A stretch of DNA of 64,000 nucleotides from Sphingopyxis lindanitolerans (GCF_002993885.1 NZ_CM009578.1:3246009-3310008), one strand, 5' to 3'. Numbered from the stretch's first letter, positions 7,819 to 16,441 are shown. Notes: a model not told the origin generated them from the letters alone. Translations and numbers: made by a program.

Positions 7819-8850
7819 ATGGCCACAGCCTCGCGTCACGACCATTTTCCCAGCCGCGCCGATCCGGGCCGCGCCGATCCGCGCCGCGAGCGCATCCGCC
7901 GCGCCGCCGCGCGCCTCAACGCGCGCTGGCGGGGCGAAGACGGGCGGCCCGGTGGCCTGCACGCGGCGATGGCGGCGGTCGCGCACGAACCACCCACCGT
8001 CGCGATCGCCGCGCTCGCGCCGTGGCTGGCCGACAGCGACTGGCTCGCGCGGCGGCTGGGCGAAGCGGCGGCCTTGCTGGCGGCCGATCCCTTCGCCTCG
8101 CCGCCGCTGCGCCCGATCGGGGGCGGGGAGAGCGCGGGCGGCCTGCTCGTCGCGGAGCATGGCGCCGTCCGGCTGACGCTCCAGTTCGAGGGCTTTGAAC
8201 GCGGCGCGCGAAGCCCGGCGATCGCCCGCTTCGTTCCGGGGGGCGCCGCGATCCGTTTCCTCGCGGCGGGCGGCGCGTCGATCCGTCGGCACCGCGTTGC
8301 GGTCAGCGCCGCCGAAGAGGAAGGCGCCTTCACGGCCGCGGCCGCCTCCCGCTGCCGGAGCGAGGCGGCGCGCCCGCTGGTGGCGGGGGAAGAGCTGATT
8401 CTCGACACCGCGCGCGAAAGCTTCACGCTCGCCGACGCGACGGGCGACATCTTGTTCCTCGAACTCGCCGTGCAGCCGCCGTCGCCGCTGCCGGTGCGCG
8501 CCTATGATCTGGCGAGCGGTCGGCTCGTCCACCTCTCGTCCGCGCGCCGCGACGCCAGCTTCCGGCAGATGGGGCTCGGCTTGCTCCGCGCCTTCGGCCG
8601 CCGCGACGCCGTGCCGCTGTTCGCCGCCGAGATCGAAAGCGGCGATTTTGCGGCGCGATGGGCCGCGATGCGCGAACTGGTCGCGCTCGACCCGATTGCC
8701 GCGCGGCCGCATCTCGTCCGCATGGCCGCGTCGGATCCCCACCCCGAAGTCCGCCGCGCCGCATCGGCGACGCTGGCGCTTCTCGAGCCCCCTCCTCTTC
8801 AGAGGAGGAACGGCGAGACGTGCGAACTTGTTCGCGAGGGTCCTCCCTAG
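7819..8850 (+). CDS. Cupin-like/HEAT-repeat protein of unknown function
   Basis: This 343-residue protein is not assigned to a known enzyme. The N-terminal third is helical (RRERIRRAAARLNARW, then AALAPWLADSDWLARRLGEAA). A central beta-rich region (LVAEHGAVRLTLQFEGF to DILFLELAVQP) looks like a cupin half. The C-terminal third is HEAT-like (DFAARWAAMRELVALDP, then SDPHPEVRRAASATLALLE). The start at ATG 7819 is the first one in the conserved frame, but its ribosome site is weak, which fits coupling to the upstream peptide gene. The last 20 residues and the TAG stop come from a family A repeat that has entered the 3' end. It is probably co-transcribed with the next gene. Confidence 0.7.
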   Translation: MATASRHDHFPSRADPGRADPRRERIRRAAARLNARWRGEDGRPGGLHAAMAAVAHEPPTVAIAALAPWLADSDWLARRLGEAAALLAADPFASPPLRPIGGGESAGGLLVAEHGAVRLTLQFEGFERGARSPAIARFVPGGAAIRFLAAGGASIRRHRVAVSAAEEEGAFTAAAASRCRSEAARPLVAGEELILDTARESFTLADATGDILFLELAVQPPSPLPVRAYDLASGRLVHLSSARRDASFRQMGLGLLRAFGRRDAVPLFAAEIESGDFAARWAAMRELVALDPIAARPHLVRMAASDPHPEVRRAASATLALLEPPPLQRRNGETCELVREGPP

Positions 8851-8903
8851 TCGCAGGGCGGTGGTGGCCTCGGCCACGTGCCCACCCCAGCCTCCCTGTG
8901 GAG
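8788..8903. repeat. Family A repeat overlapping the end of a coding region
   Basis: This copy (CCCTCCTCTTCAGAGGAGG ... GAGACGTGCGAACTTGTTCG ... CCTAGTCGCAGGGCGGTGG ... CCCACCCCAGCCTCCCTGTGGAG) covers the final codons and TAG stop of the upstream cupin/HEAT gene and ends just before the Shine-Dalgarno of the next gene. Confidence 0.82.
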
Positions 8904-8912
8904 AAGAAGCCG

Positions 8913-9797
8913 ATGCCCCGCCCGATCGATCCCCCCGCCGGCCCCGTCCATGATCTCGCCGAAGTCGCGGCGCGGCTCGACGAAAGCGGCGTCGATCTCG
9001 CCGACGAGGACAGCCTCGCGCGCTGCACCCATCTTCTCGCCGGCCTGTCGCGCAACCGCTTGTTTCTGGCCGATCGCGTCATCGCCGAACTCAAGGCAAG
9101 CTACGCCGACCAGCTCGCGGCGAGCCGCTATTCGGCGCAGGTCTTTCTCCTCCATCGCAGCCCGCGTGGTTTCTTCCTGCGCGCCAACCTCTGGCCCGCC
9201 GCGACCGACGCCGTTTACGCGGCCAGCGGCGCGGCGGCTTTCGCTTATGACGTGCCGCACGACCATAATTTCCACTTCCTGACCACCGGCTATTGGGGGC
9301 CCGGCTATGTCAGCGACTATTATGACTATGACGCCGAAGCGGTCGATGGCCGCCTAGGCGAGCCGCTGAACCTCAAATTTGTCGAACGCAGTCGTTTGAG
9401 CGAAGGCAAGATGATGCTCTACCGCGCCCACCGCGACGTCCACAGCCAACTCCCGCCCGAGCGGTTGTCGGTCAGCCTCAACATCATGGACGAGGGTGAG
9501 CATATCCCGTGGCGCGACCAATATATCGTCGATCTGGAGCATGGCACGATCGCCAGGCGTCCGACGCTGACCGGCGGCGAAATGCTGCTCCGCTGCGCCG
9601 TCCACCTGAGCGACAACGGCCAGGATATCGCCGAACAGTTCGCGCAGGCCCACCCGGTGCCAAGGGTGCGCGCGAACGCGATTGCCGCATTGGCGGCAGT
9701 CGCGGAGGGCGAGGGGAGGGCGGCGGTGCTGGAGCGCGGGCTGCGCGATGACGACGCGCGGGTCAGGGACGATTGCGCGCGGTGGCTGGCGCTCTAA
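8913..9797 (+). CDS. Cupin-like/HEAT-repeat protein with a His-rich metal site
   Basis: This 294-residue protein has an N-terminal helical region (SLARCTHLLAGLSRNRLFLADRVIAELK), a central cupin-like beta domain and C-terminal HEAT-like helices (HPVPRVRANAIAALAAVA, LRDDDARVRDDCARWLAL). The cupin part has candidate metal ligands in VPHDHNFHFLTTGYWGPGY near residue 113 and a second histidine motif YRAHRDVHSQLPP near residue 173, followed by LSVSLNIMDEG. The architecture parallels that of the preceding gene. A GGAGAAGAAG ribosome site sits just before ATG 8913. An oxygenase or peptide-modifying role would fit the metal motif and the peptide gene upstream, but that is inference only. Confidence 0.72.
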   Translation: MPRPIDPPAGPVHDLAEVAARLDESGVDLADEDSLARCTHLLAGLSRNRLFLADRVIAELKASYADQLAASRYSAQVFLLHRSPRGFFLRANLWPAATDAVYAASGAAAFAYDVPHDHNFHFLTTGYWGPGYVSDYYDYDAEAVDGRLGEPLNLKFVERSRLSEGKMMLYRAHRDVHSQLPPERLSVSLNIMDEGEHIPWRDQYIVDLEHGTIARRPTLTGGEMLLRCAVHLSDNGQDIAEQFAQAHPVPRVRANAIAALAAVAEGEGRAAVLERGLRDDDARVRDDCARWLAL

Positions 9798-10271
9798 GTC
9801 GGAAGCCAGCGCCTGATGACATCGACTTGATCCTTCTCGTCCTTGCGAGGAGCCCGGACTGGATCGGGGGCGAGGCTGCACCCGCGGTCGCCGCGCGCGC
9901 TCCGCATCTCCGCGCTAAACGCCTTTCCTTTTGCCTCCGCGCCTCCATGCGAAAAACCCCCTTTCCTACATTGTCTCCCTATGCCAGCCTCCGTTCCGGC
10001 TCTTTGATTTCGTCGATATCCGCTGTCCGTTCCCGCCGCCGGCGCGCGACCGTTCACAGCTTGCTCACGCGGAAAAACTGTTTCACAGGGCTGAACTTTC
10101 CTGAACTTTGGATCGAAATGGCACCGTCTGCTGCGGCCGGTTTTCACGACCTTCCTGGAGACGGGTTCGTCCTAAAGCCACAAAAGACACAAATCCGGTC
10201 CGCGCGTGCGGGGCTTTTGTGGCTTTAAGTGCCTGCTGACAGCGCCGCAAACCCCTGCTAGTGCGCCCCCC
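9798..10271. other. 474-base non-coding region before lepA
   Basis: The first part has fragments resembling repeat families (GTCCTTGCGAGG, CTCCGCGCCTCC). At 9952-9992 there is a segment (AAAAACCCCCTTTCCTACATT) almost identical to the leader of the gene at 22281-22958. The lepA leader holds a 14-bp inverted repeat (10173-10227). Open frames here are not convincing. The lepA promoter is presumably between 10000 and 10170; no clear -35/-10 pair was chosen. Confidence 0.6.
10173..10227 (+). promoter_or_regulatory. Inverted repeat in the lepA leader
   Basis: TAAAGCCACAAAAG (from 10173) and CTTTTGTGGCTTTA (to 10227) are perfect complements with 27 bases between. The element ends 44 bases before the lepA ATG. 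As RNA it would form a 14-bp stem; as DNA it could be an operator. No T-run of terminator type follows. Confidence 0.6.
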
Positions 10272-12095
10272 ATGACCACGCCTCTCTCGCACATCCGCAA
10301 TTTCAGCATTATCGCCCATATCGACCATGGCAAGTCGACGCTCGCCGACCGGCTGATCCAGTTCACCGGGGGGCTGACCGCGCGCGAGATGTCGGCGCAA
10401 GTCCTTGATAATATGGATATCGAGAAGGAGCGCGGGATCACCATCAAGGCGCAGACGGTGCGCCTCAAATATACCGCGAAGGACGGCGAGACCTACGAGC
10501 TCAACCTGATGGATACGCCCGGCCACGTCGACTTCGCCTATGAAGTGTCGCGGTCGCTCGCCGCGTGCGAGGGCGCTCTGCTCGTCGTCGACGCGGCGCA
10601 GGGCGTCGAGGCGCAGACGCTCGCCAACGTCTATCAGTCGATCGAGCATGATCATGAGATCGTGCCGGTGATCAACAAGATCGACCTGCCCGCCGCCGAC
10701 GTCGACAAGGTGAAGGCCGAGATCGAGGATATCATCGGCCTGCCCGCCGACGATGCGGTGCTCGCCAGCGCCAAGGCGGGGATCGGCATCGAGGAAGCGC
10801 TCGAGGCGATCGTCACCCGCATCCCGCCGCCAAAGGGCGACGCGACCGCACCGCTCGTCGCGATGCTCGTCGACAGCTGGTACGACCCCTACCTGGGGGT
10901 CGTCATCCTCGTTCGCGTCGTCGACGGCGTGCTGAAAAAGGGCCAGCAGATCAAGTTCATGCAGGCGGGCACCACCCACCTGATCGACCGCGTCGGCTGT
11001 TTCACGCCAAAGCGCGAGGAACTGACCGAGATCGGCGCCGGCGAGATCGGCTTTATCACCGCGCAGATCAAGGACGTCGCGCAGGCGCGCGTCGGCGACA
11101 CGGTGACCGATGCGAAAAAACCGGCGGCGCAGGCGCTGCCGGGGTTCAAGGAAGTCCAGCCGGTCGTCTTCTGCGGCATGTTCCCGACCGACGCGAACGA
11201 CTTCGAGAAATTGCGCGAGAGCATCCAGAAGCTTCGCCTCAACGATGCGTCGTTCAGCTTCGAGATGGAGAGCAGCGCCGCATTGGGCTTCGGCTTTCGC
11301 TGCGGTTTCCTCGGCCTGCTCCACCTCGAGATCATCCAGGAGCGGCTGACCCGCGAATATGACCTCGACCTGATCACCACCGCGCCGTCGGTGGTCTACA
11401 AGCTGAAGCTCGGCCATACGAAGAACGAGGCGGCGAAGGAGATCGAACTCCACAACCCCGCCGACATGCCCGACCCCAACCGCATCGACGAAATCCAGGA
11501 GCCGTGGATCGAGGCGGTGATCTATGTGCCCGACGAATATCTCGGCCCGATCCTGAAGCTGTGCCAGGACCGGCGCGGGGTGCAGAAGAATCTGACCTAT
11601 GTCGGCGGCCGCGCGCAGATCACCTATGAACTGCCGCTCAACGAAGTCGTGTTCGACTTCTATGACCGGCTGAAGAGCATCAGCCGTGGCTATGCGTCGT
11701 TCGACTATCACCAGATCGGCCACCGCCCCGGCGACCTCGTCAAGATGAGCATCCTCGTCAACAACGAGCCGGTCGACGCGCTGAGCATGATCGTCCACCG
11801 CGGCACCGCCGAAACCCGCGGCCGCGGCATGTGCGAACGGCTCAAGGACCTGATCCCCCGCCACATGTTCAAGATCCCGATCCAGGCGGCGATCGGCGGC
11901 AAGGTGATCGCCCGCGAAACCATCGCGGCGCTGCGCAAGGACGTGACCGCCAAATGCTATGGCGGCGACGCGACGCGCAAGAAAAAGCTCCTCGAAAAGC
12001 AGAAGGAGGGCAAGAAGCGGATGCGCGAATATGGCAATGTCAACATCCCGCAGGAGGCGTTCATCGCCGCGCTGCGGATGGGGGACGATGCCTGA
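10272..12095 (+). CDS. lepA: Elongation factor 4 (LepA)
   Basis: LepA is a ribosome-associated GTPase that affects translation initiation and elongation under stress. The 607 residues are normal length. The GTPase motifs are clear: AHIDHGKST (G1, near residue 15), DTPGHVDF (G3), [11 protein letters not shown] (G4). These are followed by EF-G-like domains II, III and V and the LepA-specific C-terminal domain ending in the lysine-rich [18 protein letters not shown] stretch. I start at ATG 10272 ([16 protein letters not shown]); an upstream in-frame start would add a non-conserved leader. The ribosome site is poor (CGCCCCCC), and an inverted repeat precedes it. Confidence 0.97.
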   Translation: MTTPLSHIRNFSIIAHIDHGKSTLADRLIQFTGGLTAREMSAQVLDNMDIEKERGITIKAQTVRLKYTAKDGETYELNLMDTPGHVDFAYEVSRSLAACEGALLVVDAAQGVEAQTLANVYQSIEHDHEIVPVINKIDLPAADVDKVKAEIEDIIGLPADDAVLASAKAGIGIEEALEAIVTRIPPPKGDATAPLVAMLVDSWYDPYLGVVILVRVVDGVLKKGQQIKFMQAGTTHLIDRVGCFTPKREELTEIGAGEIGFITAQIKDVAQARVGDTVTDAKKPAAQALPGFKEVQPVVFCGMFPTDANDFEKLRESIQKLRLNDASFSFEMESSAALGFGFRCGFLGLLHLEIIQERLTREYDLDLITTAPSVVYKLKLGHTKNEAAKEIELHNPADMPDPNRIDEIQEPWIEAVIYVPDEYLGPILKLCQDRRGVQKNLTYVGGRAQITYELPLNEVVFDFYDRLKSISRGYASFDYHQIGHRPGDLVKMSILVNNEPVDALSMIVHRGTAETRGRGMCERLKDLIPRHMFKIPIQAAIGGKVIARETIAALRKDVTAKCYGGDATRKKKLLEKQKEGKKRMREYGNVNIPQEAFIAALRMGDDA

Positions 12096-12112
12096 TCGCG
12101 GCGCGCGGGCCG

Positions 12113-12571
12113 CTACATTTCGATGACGATTTTCACCTTCGACGGGCTGGTGCCCGCGATCTGGGCGATTTCGGCGCGCATGCGCGCGACGATCTCGCCA
12201 AGGTTGGCACGGCCGGAGGGCGCATCGCCGAGAAGCTCGGCGATCGGGGTGTCGAGCAAGGCGGCGAGCGATTGCAGCCGCGCCGCCTTGGGCCGCGAAC
12301 GGTCCTGCTCCCAATAGCAGACCGACGCCTCGGTCACGCCAAGCTGCTGCGCCAGATCGGACTGCGTCCAGCGCCGCGCCTTGCGAAGCCGCGAGAGTTT
12401 TTCGCCGAACGTCTCGGACGCCGGGCCGAAATCATGGCCGACGACACCGGCATAGCCTGCGTCGCCTGCCAGCACCGCGCCGAGCGGGGCGATGCCCGGC
12501 GTCGAAGGAGATAGAGAGAAATTGCGCACGACCCGTAACCCCGACTGATTTCGATTAATTTTTTTAACCAA
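12113..12571 (-). CDS. XRE-family helix-turn-helix regulator
   Basis: The protein of up to 152 residues has a Cro/C1-type helix-turn-helix in the middle (FGEKLSRLRKARRWTQSDLAQ, LGVTEASVCYWEQDRSRP, near residues 54-95). The C-terminal part (GEIVARMRAEIAQIAGTSPSKVKIVIEM) is not recognised. The first in-frame start is a TTG at 12571 (MVKKINRN); an internal GTG (about residue 14) is also possible and the N-terminal 50 residues look unstructured, so the start is unsure. Convergent with lepA, whose stop is 18 bases away. Target genes are unknown; autoregulation is common for such single-domain regulators but no operator was identified. Confidence 0.82.
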   Translation of the reverse strand: MVKKINRNQSGLRVVRNFSLSPSTPGIAPLGAVLAGDAGYAGVVGHDFGPASETFGEKLSRLRKARRWTQSDLAQQLGVTEASVCYWEQDRSRPKAARLQSLAALLDTPIAELLGDAPSGRANLGEIVARMRAEIAQIAGTSPSKVKIVIEM

Positions 12572-12990
12572 CCCCCGATTCGCGGCTTAAGTTCCATGAC
12601 TCTTTCAACTTTTTCATCGTCGGCCGCGCCGCCGGGCATATTTGAATCGATCCGACCTGCCTCACGAGGAATCTGGTCTTTGGGTATCGGAGGAGGGGAG
12701 AGCGATGATCGAGGCACCGGCCGACCGATCGACCCATCGTCGTGCACGGCGCGGGGTCCCGCCGACGGGGGGGGTCCCTCCCGCCGCGAGGGGTCGCGCC
12801 CGCGGCGGAAGGGTGAAGGCCGTGGCGGCACGCTGCCGTCCCTTCCCTCGCCAACCGCTTTATAGGCGGCGACATGACGTCACTATGACGCCGGTCACAA
12901 GGAGCGATTTTGGCGCGGCGCGGCCAAAGGAAAAGGCGCCGGAGGCTGGCCCCGGCGCCTTTCGCTTGAGGCTGCCCTTTCGGGACAGGC
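12572..12990. other. 419-base non-coding region
   Basis: Apart from the terminator at 12932-12965, this stretch holds GC-rich sequence with several long but arginine/proline-rich frames that look like coding shadows without partners. The AT-rich part near 12545-12565 (AATTTTTTTAACC) is the probable promoter zone of the XRE gene. No repeats of the listed families were seen. Confidence 0.5.
12932..12962 (-). terminator. Intrinsic terminator of the Ala/Asp-rich lipoprotein gene
   Basis: Read on the minus strand: AAAGGCGCCGG, a short loop, CCGGCGCCTTTTCC. The 11-bp stem and following T-run sit about 30 bases after the lipoprotein stop. Confidence 0.85.
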
Positions 12991-13272
12991 TTATTTGGTT
13001 TGCGGCTCGGGAGCCGGGGTCGTGGTGTCGGCGGGGGGCGGAGTGACGCCCTTGTCGATCGCGTCGGCCTTTGCTTCGCCGGCGTTCTCGACCGCGTCGG
13101 CCTTTGCTTCGGTTGCATCCTTCGCCGGGCCTTCGGGCATGGCGTCGGCCTGCGCGTCGATCGCGTCCGACTGGGCTTCCGTCTGGTCCTCGACCTGATC
13201 GGCCTGCTTGCTCTGGCAGGCGCCGAGCGTGAGCGCCGAAGCGATGCTGAGGGCAATGATCATCTTGCGCAT
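12991..13272 (-). CDS. Small lipoprotein with Ala/Asp-rich repeats
   Basis: This 93-residue lipoprotein has lipobox LTLGAC (Cys near residue 19) after a short signal sequence, then a charged Ala/Asp/Glu/Lys region with repeated units of the type EAKADAVENAGEAKADAID, and a Pro/Thr-rich tail. The pattern suggests a single amphipathic helix, perhaps a coiled coil, anchored in the envelope. I start at MRKMIIALS because GGAGAT lies at the right distance; the longer frame upstream is not signal-like. Function is unknown. Own terminator downstream. Confidence 0.85.
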   Translation of the reverse strand: MRKMIIALSIASALTLGACQSKQADQVEDQTEAQSDAIDAQADAMPEGPAKDATEAKADAVENAGEAKADAIDKGVTPPPADTTTPAPEPQTK

Positions 13273-13469
13273 ATCGAATAATCTCCAAGTTTGACTCCGA
13301 CGCTTAACGCCGGGTGAACGCCAGAGTTGCACGGAAATTCACAAGCCTTTGTGATACCGTTATTTTATATTGTGGGGGGGGGTGGCATCGGTTCGACCGC
13401 CGACAATCCAAAAGGGCAATTATGTCGTTTGCGAACCCATCGGCTGTCGGCCGATCTCATTTATTCTCT

Positions 13470-13573
13470 CGTCACCCTGAACTTGTTTCAGGGTCCATGG
13501 CCTGCCCTCGAATTAGGCGCAGCGCTGCCTGAGAGAGTAGACCATGGATGCTGAAACACGTTCAGCATGACGA
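13470..13573. repeat. Dispersed palindromic repeat (family D, GTCACCCTGAACTTG type)
   Basis: The left end GTCACCCTGAACTTGTTTCA and right end GCTGAAACACGTTCAGCATG flank a variable centre with GGTCCATGG/CCATGGATGC. A second copy is at 42763-42868. Confidence 0.85.
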
Positions 13574-13610
13574 TGGTGGCGAGGGTGTGTTTGCAAATGG
13601 CATAATCGCC

Positions 13611-13643
13611 AAAAAAAGAGGGCGCCAGAAGCGCCCTCTTCCT
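13611..13643 (-). terminator. Intrinsic terminator of sciP
   Basis: On the minus strand GGAAGAGGGCGC and GCGCCCTCTT form a stem around TTCTG and end in a run of seven T. It is 22 bases after the sciP stop. Confidence 0.88.
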
Positions 13644-13664
13644 AACGTGTCGCACGAACCGCGA

Positions 13665-13970
13665 TCAGAAGCGCTGCTGGCGCTCGTAAAGATCGCGATA
13701 GTGCTGGATGCGGGTGACGCGCAGGCCCGGCATGCCGCTGCGGTCGATCGACCGCTGCCAGCCGGCAAACTCTTCGAGCGTCAGGCCATAGCGTTCGCAC
13801 ACCTCATCGACGGTCAGGAGACCGCCATTGACCGCAGCCACGACCTCTGCCTTGCGGCGAACGACCCAGCGGGTGGTGTTCGCCGGCGGCAGCGAGTCGA
13901 GCGTCATCGGTTCGCCGAGCGGACCGATGACCTGTGCGGGCCGGATTTTCTGATTCTCGATCATGTTCAT
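13665..13970 (-). CDS. sciP: SciP-like CtrA inhibitory protein (DUF1153)
   Basis: This 101-residue protein matches the DUF1153 family, whose Caulobacter member SciP binds the master regulator CtrA and blocks activation of CtrA-dependent promoters in early cell cycle. Family marks include VIGPLGEPMTLDSLPPANT, then RWVVRRKAEVVAAVNGGLL, the helix-turn-helix-like DEVCERYGLTLEEF and WQRSIDRSG. Length is normal. ATG 13970 overlaps the stop of the upstream gene (ATGA); a second ATG two codons later has a better-spaced GGA. The expected partner CtrA is not in the window. Confidence 0.9.
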   Translation of the reverse strand: MNMIENQKIRPAQVIGPLGEPMTLDSLPPANTTRWVVRRKAEVVAAVNGGLLTVDEVCERYGLTLEEFAGWQRSIDRSGMPGLRVTRIQHYRDLYERQQRF

Positions 13971-14350
13971 TCCATATTGTCTTCGTCGTGGGGGATCGGC
14001 GAGGCCGACAACCAGGGTGGTATATGCAAGGGGTTCAACATCGGCTGAAACCCTCTGGTAAACAGGCTGTTCACAGTTTCGGGCAAGGCGTTCGCTCCGT
14101 CGGACAGGTCGAGAAAACGAACGGGCCGCGCGGCACTTTGTTCCGTCGCGGCGGGTGCGGCGGCGAGAAAATGGCTGAGGGCGTTAACGCGCGCCGCGTG
14201 GCGGTCGCGAGTCGCCCGGGCGCGGAGCATGCGCACCGTCGGCGATGCCGCCTGCCGCGCCTCGGAAACCGCCAGCAAGATGTCGAATCCCGGCTCCGAC
14301 AGGCGCGATGCGTCGGCAAGCTGTGGAAAATCTGACGGGTCGACGTTCAT
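13967..14350 (-). CDS. Hypothetical protein translationally coupled to sciP
   Basis: This 127-residue protein is not recognised. It lacks a signal peptide or membrane segment. The N-terminal half looks helical (FDILLAVSEARQAASPTVRM, ARVNALSHFLAAAP). The stop overlaps the sciP start by four bases (ATGA), so translation of sciP probably depends on this gene. Given the partner, a role in cell-cycle or flagellar control is a reasonable guess but nothing in the sequence proves it. About 130 bases separate it from divergent mnmA; a TTAG-N6-TTAA motif in that gap is close to, but not, a CtrA site. Confidence 0.72.
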   Translation of the reverse strand: MNVDPSDFPQLADASRLSEPGFDILLAVSEARQAASPTVRMLRARATRDRHAARVNALSHFLAAAPAATEQSAARPVRFLDLSDGANALPETVNSLFTRGFQPMLNPLHIPPWLSASPIPHDEDNME

Positions 14351-14482
14351 GCCACCCGTCTAGCCGGGAGGGGCTAAGGTCCAGTAAATGCCCATTTCAT
14401 CGCTTGTTAGCGAAGCTTAACCCCCGTCAATATCTTGACGGCCGTGGCGGAAAAGCTGGCATTTCGGGTGGCGCATCCCTAG

Positions 14483-15631
14483 ATGGCGCGAGCGATGATC
14501 GAGACGATTTCCCCCCCTGCCGGCGCTATCCGCGCCGACTTTCAGCTCGCCGAACCGTTGAAGGACCGGCGAGTCGTCGTCGCGATGTCGGGCGGCGTCG
14601 ATTCGAGCGTCGTCGCCGCGCTCGCCGCGCGGTCGGGCGCCGAGGTGATAGGCGTGACCCTCCAGCTCTATGATCATGGCGCCAAGGCAAAGCGCGTCGG
14701 CGCCTGCTGCGCGGGGCAGGACATCCGCGATGCGCGCGCGGTCGCCGACCGGCTGGGCTTCGCACATCATGTCCACGACCATGAAAGCCGCTTTCGCGAT
14801 ACGGTGATCGACCAGTTCGCCGACGAATATCTGAACGGCCGCACGCCGATCCCGTGCGTGCGCTGCAACATGGGGGTGAAGTTCACCGACCTGTTCCAGC
14901 TCGCCAAGGATCTGGGTGCCGACTGCCTGGCGACCGGCCATTATGTCCGCCGCATGATGGGGCCCGCGGGCGCCGAGCTGCACCGCGCGGTCGATCCGGC
15001 GCGCGACCAGAGCTATTTCCTGTTCGCGACGACGCAGGAACAGCTCGATTTCCTGCGCTTCCCGCTCGGCGGGCTCGAAAAGAGCGTGGTGCGCGAGATC
15101 GCGCGCGACCTCGGCCTCGGCGTCGCGGGCAAGCCCGACAGCCAGGACATCTGTTTCGTCCCCGATGGCGATTATGCGACTCTGGTCAGGAAGCTGCGCC
15201 CCGAGGCCGACGACCAGGGCGAAATCGTCCATGTCGATGGCCGCCTGCTCGGCGCGCATCGCGGCCTGATTCATTATACCGTCGGCCAGCGCCGCGGGAT
15301 CGAGATCGGCGGGCAGGCCGAACCGCTCTATGTCGTCCGTCTCGATGCCGCGGCGAAGCGGGTGATCGTCGGGCCGCGGCGCGCGCTCGCGGTGTCGGGC
15401 GCGCGGCTGGGCGAAGCGAACTGGCTCGGCGCGGTCGACGGACGGTCGGTGCTCGCCAAGGTGCGCAGCATGGCAAGGCCCGTGCCCGCACGGATCGAAG
15501 GCGACCGGTTGATTTTCGGCGCTCCCGAATATGGCGTCGCGCCGGGGCAGGCGGCGGTGCTCTATGATGCCGCCGACGCCAGCCGCGTTCTCGGCGGGGG
15601 CTGGATCGACGAAACCTTCCCCGCGGAATAG
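14483..15631 (+). CDS. mnmA: tRNA-specific 2-thiouridylase MnmA
   Basis: MnmA inserts sulfur at C2 of the wobble uridine of tRNA Lys, Glu and Gln, using ATP and a sulfur relay. The 382 residues have the PP-loop motif SGGVDSSV near residue 36, the first catalytic cysteine in [12 protein letters not shown] near residue 128 and the second in ICFVPDG near residue 225, then the C-terminal beta-barrel domain. ATG 14483 is used; a second ATG four codons later is possible. Divergent from the sciP pair. Confidence 0.96.
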   Translation: MARAMIETISPPAGAIRADFQLAEPLKDRRVVVAMSGGVDSSVVAALAARSGAEVIGVTLQLYDHGAKAKRVGACCAGQDIRDARAVADRLGFAHHVHDHESRFRDTVIDQFADEYLNGRTPIPCVRCNMGVKFTDLFQLAKDLGADCLATGHYVRRMMGPAGAELHRAVDPARDQSYFLFATTQEQLDFLRFPLGGLEKSVVREIARDLGLGVAGKPDSQDICFVPDGDYATLVRKLRPEADDQGEIVHVDGRLLGAHRGLIHYTVGQRRGIEIGGQAEPLYVVRLDAAAKRVIVGPRRALAVSGARLGEANWLGAVDGRSVLAKVRSMARPVPARIEGDRLIFGAPEYGVAPGQAAVLYDAADASRVLGGGWIDETFPAE

Positions 15632-15684
15632 ATTGCACTTTCTTTCCCGATGCCGCAGCCTGCGCGCAAAATGGGAGAAGAGGC

Positions 15685-16107
15685 ATGGTTCACTGGGTCT
15701 TGCGCGGCGCGCTCCTGCTCTGGGCGCTGTTCTTCGCGATCGTCGGGCTACGCGGGATATTTGATCCGGCCAGCTTCACCGAATTGTTCGGCATCATCGC
15801 CGAGGGCGCGGCGGCCAATACGGTGCGCGCCGACCTGTCGGCCTTTTTCCTTGTCGCCGCAGCCGGTGCGGCGGTAGGCGCGCTGGTTCCCGGCTGGTCG
15901 CGCGCGCTGCTGGCGCCCGCGGCGCTCTATGGCACCGCGCTGATTGGTCGGCTGATCGGGATCGGCAGCGGCGATACCGTCAACGCCGGCATCATCCAGG
16001 CGATGATCATCGAGGCGCTGTCGACCGGGCTGATGGTGGCAAGCTGGTGGGTGCTGTCGCGGCCCGCGCCGACGGCATCGGGGGTGCCCGTCGATACGGT
16101 GCATTGA
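15685..16107 (+). CDS. DUF4345-like small membrane protein
   Basis: This 140-residue protein is predicted to cross the inner membrane four times (segments near residues 5-25, 50-72, 78-95 and 104-124). The pattern of a short N-terminal helix, FDPASF, and Gly-rich central helices with a conserved R..A..R.IG region resembles DUF4345. A GGGAGAAGAGGC ribosome site is before the ATG. Function is unknown. Confidence 0.75.
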   Translation: MVHWVLRGALLLWALFFAIVGLRGIFDPASFTELFGIIAEGAAANTVRADLSAFFLVAAAGAAVGALVPGWSRALLAPAALYGTALIGRLIGIGSGDTVNAGIIQAMIIEALSTGLMVASWWVLSRPAPTASGVPVDTVH

Positions 16108-16261
16108 TCGAGCGGCGGGTGGCGAGGGGGATGGCAACCCCCTATCCCAAAGCCGCCAAGGCACCATCCGCCGATGCCCGCCCTGCTTGTCTTTTTGGCC
16201 ATTATATGAGTAACTGCCCCCGGGTCGCTTCTGTTTCCTTTTGTGGTGGAAGGGGGAGCGT

Positions 16262-16417
16262 ATGGGAGCCGAAGACAAGCCAGCCGACGACAAGCGCGAT
16301 GGCGACAGACGCGGGGAAGACCGGCGGATCGCCGACGACCCCGATTATAAAGGGCCGGAGCGTCGGAAGGGCGACCGGCGTTTGGGCAAGGAGCGCCGCG
16401 AATCGGATCGGTCGTAG
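16262..16417 (+). CDS. Highly charged 51-residue protein
   Basis: A short ORF with a good ribosome site (GGAAGGGGGAG, ATG 16262) encodes a very charged protein, mostly Asp, Arg, Lys and Glu, with PERRKGDRRLGKERRE near the end. It lies between a membrane-protein gene and the FrnE-like gene, in the same direction. It has no cysteine and no signal. I infer that it is real from the Shine-Dalgarno and frame, not from known homologues; it would be disordered and might bind nucleic acid. Confidence 0.55.
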   Translation: MGAEDKPADDKRDGDRRGEDRRIADDPDYKGPERRKGDRRLGKERRESDRS

Positions 16418-16441
16418 CGCGGCGGCCCGCCCCGACTGGAG

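Larger units (their letters stand above)
13273..13664. other. 392-base intergenic region with repeat and terminator
   Basis: It contains a G-run of about nine bases near 13374-13382, a family D repeat at 13470-13573 and the sciP terminator at 13611-13643. The lipoprotein promoter should be in 13290-13370, where the sequence is relatively AT-rich (GTTATTTTATATTG). No convincing coding frame was seen. Confidence 0.6.

Noticed and set aside
7609..7819. ATG at 7609 as the start of a longer cupin/HEAT protein
   Set aside because: That frame gives an arginine-rich stretch (RRRAASRYRGRIVRR) before the conserved part; the 48-codon frame has the better ribosome spacing and codon pattern.
10083..12314. 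743-residue minus-strand frame across lepA
   Set aside because: It is a shadow of lepA, which has clear GTPase motifs; the frame is rich in Arg, Asp and His as expected for an antisense frame in GC-rich DNA.
12642..13046. 134-residue plus-strand frame in the intergenic region
   Set aside because: It crosses a terminator and the opposite lipoprotein gene, with shadow-like composition.
14400..14425. A true CtrA site before the sciP pair
   Set aside because: The spacing is six rather than seven and one half is TTAG; kept only as a weak motif.
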